This document shows positions 1-4,291 of a DNA stretch of 5,694 bases, piece after piece. Both the position numbers and the translations under genes were made by a program. The notes under the pieces were generated by a model. That model was given only the letters and a program-made list of their open reading frames with translations. It was not told where the DNA came from and did no database searches. Origin of the DNA: Chromatiales bacterium (GTDB lineage: Bacteria; Pseudomonadota; Gammaproteobacteria; UBA6429; Thiohalophilaceae). The stretch is from the NCBI GenBank assembly GCA_027001895.1, contig JALTLP010000130.1, positions 1-5,694 of the forward strand. The letters are read 5' to 3'. Position 1 is the stretch's first letter, and each line of letters starts with the position of its first letter.

Positions 1-215
1 AAGGTCCGAAGATCCCCTGCTTTCCCCCGTAGGGCGTATGCGGTATTAGCGTGGTTTTCACCACGTTGTCCCCCACTACCAGGCAGATTCCTATTCATTA
101 CTCACCCGTCCGCCACTCGTCGCCTGCAAGCAAGCTTGCATCGTTACCGTTCGACTTGCATGTGTTAGGCATGCCGCCAGCGTTCAATCTGAGCCAGGAT
201 CAAACTCTTCAGTTC
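1..215 (-). rRNA. rrs: 16S ribosomal RNA, 5' part (continues past the window's left edge)
   Basis: The reverse complement reads AGAGTTTGATCCTGGCTCAG (the universal 27F primer region) near 191-208, followed by the conserved 'attgaacgctggcggc', 'acacatgcaagtcgaacgg' and 'gtgagtaat' blocks, so this is the 5' domain of 16S rRNA including V1 and the start of V2. Aligning GATC of the 27F region with E. coli positions 15-18 puts the mature 5' end near position 215, give or take a few bases. The gene is truncated by the window edge and runs right to left. The sequence type is gammaproteobacterial by eye; lineage below class is not resolved. Confidence 0.98.
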
Positions 216-396
216 AATCATTGTGATTGCTTTTAGTATACGAACAAGTTCATATATAAAGTGCAATCAGACTTTTCGCAATGAAAAGCTCTAGCATCAA
301 AATTTTATTACTAGCTAATAAAAACTACTAAAATAGGTTTTGACATAGGTTACTTATCATCGACTTTTTTGGCATTGCCAATCATCGACACAAGTA

Positions 397-404
397 CCCA
401 CACA
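397..404 (-). promoter_or_regulatory. boxC element of rrn leader
   Basis: The minus strand reads TGTGTGGG, the boxC sequence of E. coli rrn leaders, at the expected distance downstream of boxA. It belongs to the rRNA antitermination and early processing region. Confidence 0.7.
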
Positions 405-420
405 AATTATCTGATTAAAT

Positions 421-432
421 TGTTAAAGAACA
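421..432 (-). promoter_or_regulatory. boxA antitermination site of rrn leader
   Basis: The minus strand reads TGTTCTTTAACA, one base off the E. coli rrn boxA TGCTCTTTAACA. In the transcript boxA binds the NusB-NusE (S10) complex to build the antitermination complex that keeps RNA polymerase from Rho-dependent stops across the untranslated rRNA. Its position between the boxB hairpin and boxC is canonical. Confidence 0.88.
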
Positions 433-434
433 AA

Positions 435-453
435 GCTGACTTTTTTCGTCAGC
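435..453 (-). promoter_or_regulatory. boxB-type hairpin of rrn leader
   Basis: A perfect 6-bp inverted repeat, GCTGAC and GTCAGC, with a 7-base loop (GAAAAAA on the minus strand) lies 2 bases upstream of boxA in the transcript. This is the boxB position in rrn leaders. In rrn antitermination boxB is less critical than boxA. The predicted P2 start point falls only a few bases upstream of the stem. Confidence 0.75.
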
Positions 454-464
454 GCAGACCTTCA

Positions 465-494
465 ATTATAAAAGGGAATCTGCTCCACCGTCAA
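465..494 (-). promoter_or_regulatory. rrn P2 promoter (sigma-70)
   Basis: On the minus strand -35 TTGACG (494-489) and a perfect -10 TATAAT (470-465) are separated by 18 bp. An A/T-rich stretch (about 495-510) precedes the -35. The spacing of roughly 109 bp from P1 resembles the E. coli P1-P2 arrangement. Transcription would start near 457-459, just before the boxB hairpin. Confidence 0.8.
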
Positions 495-573
495 CCAATT
501 TTTTAGGTTATTTGCTTCAGAAAGTTGGCTAATTTGTTGAAAATGTTGCCGTCTCTCTGCAGTGGAGGCGCGC

Positions 574-601
574 ATTATACGCACACAATGAAATCCGTCA
601 A
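574..601 (-). promoter_or_regulatory. rrn P1 promoter (sigma-70) with GC-rich discriminator
   Basis: On the minus strand -35 TTGACG (601-596) and -10 TATAAT (579-574) are separated by 16 bp, the short spacing typical of rrn P1. The -10 is followed by GCGCGCC, a GC-rich discriminator of the kind that makes rrn promoters sensitive to ppGpp/DksA and the initiating nucleotide. The start point should be near 563-567. The TATAATGCG...CCACT context closely resembles E. coli rrnB P1. Confidence 0.92.
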
Positions 602-635
602 CCGTTTATTTCAGTTTTTTTGCATATAAAAAAAA
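602..635 (-). promoter_or_regulatory. Probable UP element of rrn P1
   Basis: The roughly 34 bp directly upstream of the P1 -35 are almost entirely A/T, with a T8 run and an A7 run on the minus strand. That is the position and composition of UP elements bound by the RNA polymerase alpha C-terminal domains. The distal end overlaps the T-tract of the terminator at 628-652. Fis sites were not identified. Confidence 0.5.
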
Positions 636-652
636 CCCGCGTATTTATGCGG
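628..652 (-). terminator. Rho-independent terminator of the response-regulator operon
   Basis: The minus strand has CCGC (652-649) and GCGG (640-637) forming a short GC stem, possibly extended by a T-A pair beyond an A/C mismatch, then a G and eight T residues (635-628). It lies 54 bases past the stop codon of the REC-GGDEF-EAL gene and should end that transcript before the rrn P1 promoter. The stem is short, so efficiency may be moderate. Confidence 0.7.
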
Positions 653-705
653 TTCTCCGGGATGTTACGGGCAGGAATTTGCCGCTATTTGAAGTGTTCG
701 AAAAA

Positions 706-2427
706 CTAATTTTGCAATTCTTTGGCATCTATAATCAAATCTTCGACCGGGGCGGGTTTTGCCAGCGCATATCCCTGGGCGTAGTCCACCCCAATTTTGT
801 CTAAGGCCTGAATAATTTCTGTATTTTCGACAAATTCGGCCACGGTATGTAAGCCGGCAACATGGCCAATGTTATTGACGGCAGCAACAATGGCGGCGTC
901 CATTGGATCTTCAAGAATATCCCGCACAAAGCCACCGTCTATCTTCAGATAATCAACGGGTAAGCTTTTTAAATAAGAGAAAGAACTTAACCCCGCGCCG
1001 AAATCATCCAGTGCAAATTTACAGCCAAGTTCTTTTAACTGCTTGATAAATTCCACTGTACTGGAAAGGTTGGTAATGGCTGCGGTTTCGGTTACCTCAA
1101 AACATATTTGTTCTGCGGACAGAGGGTATTCTGAAAATTGTTCGCGCAAAAAGTCAAAAAAGGCCTCATCACTTAGCGATGTACCCGAAAGATTTAAAAA
1201 ATAGGTCGCATCCTTTAATGCCAGATTTGTTTGCGCAATTTGCACAATACTCTCAAAGGCATTACTGATAACCCAGCGGTCAATCGCCGGCATCAGATTG
1301 TAACGCTCGGCTGCCGGTATAAATGCACCTGGGGCAATAATTTCATTATTGTCCTTAAGGCGGATTAAAAATTCAAAGTTTGTTGCCAGTCCTGACTGAC
1401 TATTAACGGCTGGCATCATTTGCTGGTAAAGCACAAAACTGTCTAATTTAAGGGCTTCATGTATACGCGCAACCCACTTCATTTCACCATGACGGCGAAT
1501 CAGACTGGTATCGTCTTCACTATATATATGATAACGGTTTCGACCTGCATCTTTTGCCGCATAGCAGGCCATGTCGGCAGCGCTTAACACTTCGGTCATT
1601 CCCTGATCGCTGTCTGTGAGCATAACCAGGCCAATACTTGCACCTATCTGGAAGGTCTGATTTTTCCACGCAAAATGAAAGTCTTTAACTTCTTTAATAA
1701 TATTATCTGCAATTATTTTTGCGTGTTCTATCGGGCAGTTTTCCAGCAGAATACCAAATTCATCACCCCCAAGGCGGGCCAGGGTATCACTTTCTCGTAT
1801 TGGCTTGTGCAAAATAACGGTAAGTTGTTTTAGCAGTTCATCACCAGCAACATGGCCACAGGTATCGTTAATAATTTTAAACTGGTCTAGGTCAATATAA
1901 AAAAGTGCATGGTGATGCACATCGTCTTTTAAACCAAATAATACTCGTTTTAAGCGACGTTCAAACTCGGCACGGTTTATCAAACCTGTTAACGAGTCAT
2001 GGTAGGCCATATGACGGATAGTATCTTCGGCTCGCTTACGCGCCCGTCGTGTTTCTACTTCACGTAATTCACGCTCAATAGCTGGCACTAAGCGCACCAG
2101 GTTATTTTTCATGATGTAATCTTGCGCACCGGCTTTCATTGCGGCTACTGCGATGTCCTCACCGATACTGCCGGATACGATCACCACAGGAATATGCTCA
2201 TCGTAAGCTTTAACATGTTTTAAAGACGCTTCGGAACTAAAGCCTGGAATATTATGGTCGGTTATCACCATGTCCCAGTCACGGGTTTTTAAGGCATAAT
2301 CAAGGTCTTCACCATTATCGACCCGTAACAAGTCAGCATCGTAACCGGCTTTAGACAAGACACGCTGCATGAGGATGACATCGTCTTCCGAATCTTCTAC
2401 TACCAGTAAACGTAAAACTTTTTTCAT
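706..2427 (-). CDS. Response regulator with GGDEF and EAL domains (c-di-GMP synthesis/breakdown)
   Basis: A 573-aa cytoplasmic protein with three domains and no signal peptide or membrane segment. The REC domain (about 5-120) keeps the acidic pair E11/D12, phospho-acceptor D57, S85 and K107. A charged helical linker (about 113-140) leads to a GGDEF domain (about 141-303) with DSLTGL at 144, metal ligand D179, intact GGDEF at 220-224, and an inhibitory I-site RESD at 211-214. The EAL domain (about 315-570) has the signature as E-F-L (E352) and keeps N412, E444, D474/D475 in DDFG, K495, E531 and Q551, so both catalytic domains look active. The family makes c-di-GMP from GTP and hydrolyses it to pGpG; which activity dominates is not predictable. 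The start lies 5 nt after the upstream gene's stop with no clear Shine-Dalgarno sequence, which suggests translational coupling. The stop is TAG. Confidence 0.95.
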   Translation of the reverse strand: MKKVLRLLVVEDSEDDVILMQRVLSKAGYDADLLRVDNGEDLDYALKTRDWDMVITDHNIPGFSSEASLKHVKAYDEHIPVVIVSGSIGEDIAVAAMKAGAQDYIMKNNLVRLVPAIERELREVETRRARKRAEDTIRHMAYHDSLTGLINRAEFERRLKRVLFGLKDDVHHHALFYIDLDQFKIINDTCGHVAGDELLKQLTVILHKPIRESDTLARLGGDEFGILLENCPIEHAKIIADNIIKEVKDFHFAWKNQTFQIGASIGLVMLTDSDQGMTEVLSAADMACYAAKDAGRNRYHIYSEDDTSLIRRHGEMKWVARIHEALKLDSFVLYQQMMPAVNSQSGLATNFEFLIRLKDNNEIIAPGAFIPAAERYNLMPAIDRWVISNAFESIVQIAQTNLALKDATYFLNLSGTSLSDEAFFDFLREQFSEYPLSAEQICFEVTETAAITNLSSTVEFIKQLKELGCKFALDDFGAGLSSFSYLKSLPVDYLKIDGGFVRDILEDPMDAAIVAAVNNIGHVAGLHTVAEFVENTEIIQALDKIGVDYAQGYALAKPAPVEDLIIDAKELQN

Positions 2428-2432
2428 GAAAT

Positions 2433-2906
2433 TTAGTGTGAGTCGCTTGCGGCCAACTGAGGTGAGGGAATATTAAACTCCAGCCAGTAACGGCTTAGTT
2501 GTTCAATGGCTTTGGCAAACTCAAGAAAGTTTACCGGCTTACGCAAAAAACTGTTTGCACCGAGTTCATAACTAACGGCAATATCTTTTTCTTCACTGGA
2601 AGTGGTTAAAATAACAACCGGGATATGCGCCGTTTCAGGGGTATCCCTGACATATTTTAAAAATTCGTGGCCATTTAAGCGTGGCATTTTTAAGTCAAGC
2701 AAAATAAGATCCGGCAACTGCTTCGGTATTTGCAACTTTTCCGCAGAGTCGGACAAACCACTGTCAATCCCTAGAAATTCAAGTGCTTCGACCCCGTCAT
2801 TGGCAACATCGACACAATTAAATCCCGAATATTTCTGTAATGCACGCCGGGTGAGTAGCTCGTCATCCGGGTTATCTTCCACTAATAATAATCTTTTATC
2901 TTCCAT
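2433..2906 (-). CDS. Single-domain response regulator, Rcp1/CheY-like
   Basis: A 157-aa protein made of one receiver domain. Acidic pocket E10/D11, phospho-acceptor D71 (LLDLKMP), switch T101 (VVILTTS) and K123 (RKP) are all present, so it should accept phosphate from a histidine kinase. The insertion between beta-2 and the phospho-acceptor strand (about 46-64) and the C-terminal RYWLEFN segment are typical of Rcp1-type regulators, which often pair with phytochrome-like or PAS kinases; this affiliation is from memory. It has no output domain and so probably acts by phosphotransfer or protein contact. It is first in the operon with the REC-GGDEF-EAL gene (5-nt gap). The receiver is closely similar to that of the protein at 3588-4280. 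ATG fits the start of a REC fold; the Shine-Dalgarno sequence is weak. Confidence 0.93.
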   Translation of the reverse strand: MEDKRLLLVEDNPDDELLTRRALQKYSGFNCVDVANDGVEALEFLGIDSGLSDSAEKLQIPKQLPDLILLDLKMPRLNGHEFLKYVRDTPETAHIPVVILTTSSEEKDIAVSYELGANSFLRKPVNFLEFAKAIEQLSRYWLEFNIPSPQLAASDSH

Positions 2907-2975
2907 ATGTTTATGCCATTTGCCCCAACTTACTAATATTATTTATTTTTAACCCTTAGTAATACACTAAAGTTA

Positions 2976-3003
2976 ATAGTATATATAGCTTAATAATTCA
3001 CAA
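2976..3003 (-). promoter_or_regulatory. Candidate promoter of the leftward REC operon
   Basis: On the minus strand TTGTGA (3003-2998) and TACTAT (2981-2976) are 16 bp apart, each a partial match to the sigma-70 consensus. Several TATA-like alternatives overlap (for example TATACT a few bases upstream), so the exact -10 is uncertain. The -35 lies inside one end of the palindrome at 3001-3016. Confidence 0.3.
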
Positions 3004-3016
3004 AATCATAATTTTG
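3001..3016. repeat. Palindrome CAAAAT-N4-ATTTTG, possible operator
   Basis: A perfect 6-bp inverted repeat with a 4-bp spacer (CATA) lies between the divergent genes and overlaps the candidate leftward -35. This geometry fits a dimeric regulator's site, but AT-rich palindromes also arise by chance. A second, looser inverted repeat, CTAAAGTT (2967-2974) with AACTTTAG (3025-3032), encloses it off-centre. Confidence 0.35.
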
Positions 3017-3092
3017 AGACTTCAAACTTTAGAATAAATCTAACTTATTCCCTACGATACACTTGCGTTATGCAGCTGTTATTAATTTTAAC

Positions 3093-3120
3093 TTGTGAAA
3101 AGAAAAAGATTTGTTATAGT
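3093..3120 (+). promoter_or_regulatory. Candidate promoter of the 76-aa gene
   Basis: TTGTGA (3093-3098) and TATAGT (3115-3120) are separated by 16 bp, and the spacer is A-rich. Transcription would start near 3126-3128, giving a leader of about 30 bases that contains the AGGAG ribosome binding site at 3146-3150. Confidence 0.45.
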
Positions 3121-3157
3121 TAATTTACCCCAATAACTAGTTTTTAGGAGCCCAAGA

Positions 3158-3388
3158 ATGCAAGAACGGGAGGCAAAGTTACTCTGTAAATCGAATGACT
3201 TAGTATCAATTTCCGTATCAAATAATAGTTCTGGATGGATTATAAAAATACTGGAAAAAAACAAAAACGATCCTGATTATTTAATATCTAAACGCTCAAC
3301 GGACCCGCGTATTTTTAAAACATCAGACGCTGCCCTCAGATGCTGTAATCGCATCGGGTTTAACAAAGTGGAGGTTTTCTTTGGATAA
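3158..3388 (+). CDS. Small protein of unknown function, stand-alone 'X' domain (PR-[IL]-FKTSD)
   Basis: A 76-aa soluble protein that I do not recognise. It is real: AGGAG (3146-3150) sits 7 bases before ATG, a candidate promoter precedes it, a strong terminator follows, and it aligns end to end with residues 1-77 of the protein at 3588-4280. Shared residues include M-x-ER near the start, LL at 8-9, a central W (W27), and the block P50-R51-x-F53-K54-T55-S56-D57 followed by A59, C63, G67-F68, K70 and V73; about 13 of the last 27 residues are identical. The pattern suggests a short helix, beta strands, a helix and a final strand. No signal peptide or membrane segment. It vaguely resembles small proteins annotated as ParC/partition-associated or RepB-like, which I cannot verify. 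An adaptor or interaction domain is inference. Confidence 0.85.
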   Translation: MQEREAKLLCKSNDLVSISVSNNSSGWIIKILEKNKNDPDYLISKRSTDPRIFKTSDAALRCCNRIGFNKVEVFFG

Positions 3389-3396
3389 ACACATGA

Positions 3397-3429
3397 TTTA
3401 CTAAGTAAACCTGTAGCAATATCAACAGG
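3397..3429 (+). repeat. Two adjacent inverted repeats in the 3' region of the 76-aa gene
   Basis: TTTACT-A-AGTAAA (3397-3409) is a 6-bp palindrome with one central base, immediately followed by CCTGT (3410-3414) and ACAGG (3425-3429) with a 10-base loop. They lie between the stop codon and the terminator, so in RNA they could fold in the 3' untranslated tail. Function unknown. Confidence 0.3.
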
Positions 3430-3448
3430 ATTACGCAAAACATTCCCT

Positions 3449-3487
3449 AAGCCAGGTCATCTGTCATACAGAAACCTGGCTTTTTTT
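3449..3487 (+). terminator. Rho-independent terminator after the 76-aa gene
   Basis: AAGCCAGGT (3449-3457) pairs with ACCTGGCTT (3474-3482), and a nested CTGT/ACAG stem (3461-3464 with 3468-3471) fills most of the loop. A T7 run (3481-3487) follows. This is a strong intrinsic terminator, so the 76-aa gene and the next gene are probably separate transcripts. Confidence 0.9.
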
Positions 3488-3530
3488 ATGCCGGCATAAA
3501 TATCACTTAACCCCAAATAGCTAATTTTGG

Positions 3531-3559
3531 GTGAAAATCTATTCCATTATCTCTATAAT
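3531..3559 (+). promoter_or_regulatory. Candidate promoter of the X-REC gene
   Basis: A perfect -10 TATAAT lies at 3554-3559, with a poor -35 (GTGAAA, 3531-3536) 17 bp upstream. The start point would be near 3566, giving a leader of about 20 bases before the ATG at 3588. The weak -35 suggests help from an activator or a weak promoter. The position rules against translation starting at GTG 3531 or ATG 3558. Confidence 0.5.
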
Positions 3560-3587
3560 GGCGCACATAGATTTATGGACTGAATAT

Positions 3588-4280
3588 ATGAACGAAAGAG
3601 ACGTAAGACTTTTATCCGAGGCGGGCCACTGGTCGGGAGCCGTGGTAGCCTATGTGCAAGATGAAAATGCCTGGCAGGTGTACCTGAATGTTGTCGATAA
3701 AACTGAACAGGTCACACTTACGCTCAAAACCGGCTCGCCTCGGTTGTTTAAAACATCCGATACGGCAATACACTGGTGCCACGAAATGGGCTTTAAGAAA
3801 ATTTCAGTCCACCTGTCTCAGAATAACCTGATTAGTGAACCCAATGAGCAAAACTTACTGCGCATTGTTTTAATTGAAGACAATCTTGCCGATATCGAAC
3901 TGACCGTTCGCGCCTTCCAGAACCTGAACGCCAATATTGATGTGCTGGTTTATCAGGACGGAACCGAGGCGCTCGACTTTTTACTTGCCAGAGGCGAGCA
4001 GGAACCGCGCAACAAAAAAGAATTACCAAGACTGATTATTCTCGACCTGAAATTGCCCAAACTTAGCGGCCATGAAGTGTTAAAGCAAATTCGTGAAAAT
4101 GAGGCAACCTTAAATATTCCGGTTGTTATTTTATCCACTTCTAAAGAAGAGAGTGATATCAGCTTAAGCTACGAACTGGGTAGCAACAGTTATATTCACA
4201 AACCCATCGCTTACGAAGATTTCTGTGCTGCGATTGAAGAAATTGGAACCTACTGGTTAAACACAAATACCTGTCCTTAG
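3588..4280 (+). CDS. Fusion protein: N-terminal 'X' domain plus C-terminal receiver (REC) domain
   Basis: A 230-aa cytoplasmic protein. Residues 1-77 are paralogous to the neighbouring 76-aa protein (MxER start, W29, PRLFKTSD at 51-58, C64, GF at 68-69). A short polar linker (about 78-90) joins an Rcp1-like REC domain (about 91-226) with acidic pair E97/D98, phospho-acceptor D153 (LDLKLP), S183 (VVILSTS) and K205 (HKP), hence probably phosphorylatable. The REC matches the single-domain regulator at 2433-2906, including the GHE, SYELG, KP and YWL blocks. Start choice: an in-frame GTG at 3531 would add 19 residues, but ATG 3588 aligns with the paralogue's start, follows the TATAAT, and has a weak GGA 8 bases upstream. 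The REC lies C-terminal to its partner domain, the reverse of classical response regulators. Function of X is unknown; the gene converges on tyrS. Confidence 0.9.
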   Translation: MNERDVRLLSEAGHWSGAVVAYVQDENAWQVYLNVVDKTEQVTLTLKTGSPRLFKTSDTAIHWCHEMGFKKISVHLSQNNLISEPNEQNLLRIVLIEDNLADIELTVRAFQNLNANIDVLVYQDGTEALDFLLARGEQEPRNKKELPRLIILDLKLPKLSGHEVLKQIRENEATLNIPVVILSTSKEESDISLSYELGSNSYIHKPIAYEDFCAAIEEIGTYWLNTNTCP

Positions 4281-4291
4281 GCATAACTTTA

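Larger units (their letters stand above)
216..563 (-). other. rrn operon leader (5' external spacer) between P1 start and 16S
   Basis: This long AT-rich stretch has no credible gene; it is the transcribed leader of the rRNA operon. It holds P2, boxB, boxA and boxC in the order known from E. coli. Closer to 16S are two short hairpins: CTTTTC/GAAAAG (272-277 with 283-288, loop of 5) and CAATCA/TGATTG (215-220 with 224-229, loop of 3), the latter spanning the predicted 16S 5' end. RNase III processing normally uses pairing of this leader with sequence beyond the 16S 3' end, which lies outside the window, so the processing stem cannot be seen. Confidence 0.85.
2907..3157. other. Divergent intergenic regulatory region
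   Basis: 251 very AT-rich bases separate the starts of two divergent transcripts (REC operon leftward, 76-aa gene rightward). No open reading frame here is convincing. It holds candidate promoters in both directions and a palindrome, listed separately. Confidence 0.7.

Noticed and set aside
51..236. A 61-codon open frame on the plus strand at the left edge
   Set aside because: It is the antisense of the 16S rRNA 5' end, not a gene.
664..690. GGCA/TGCC inverted repeat between the REC-GGDEF-EAL stop and the terminator
   Set aside because: Only 4 bp with no T-run; the real terminator lies just downstream.
2602..2952. A 116-codon open frame on the plus strand
   Set aside because: It is antisense to the single-domain response regulator, whose receiver motifs are unmistakable; its protein has no recognisable domain.
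3832..4138. Two short minus-strand open frames
   Set aside because: They lie within the receiver part of the X-REC gene and have no coding features of their own.
706..4280. Mobile element or CRISPR array explaining the block between tyrS and rrn
   Set aside because: No transposase, integrase, flanking direct repeats, target-site duplication or regularly spaced repeats were seen.
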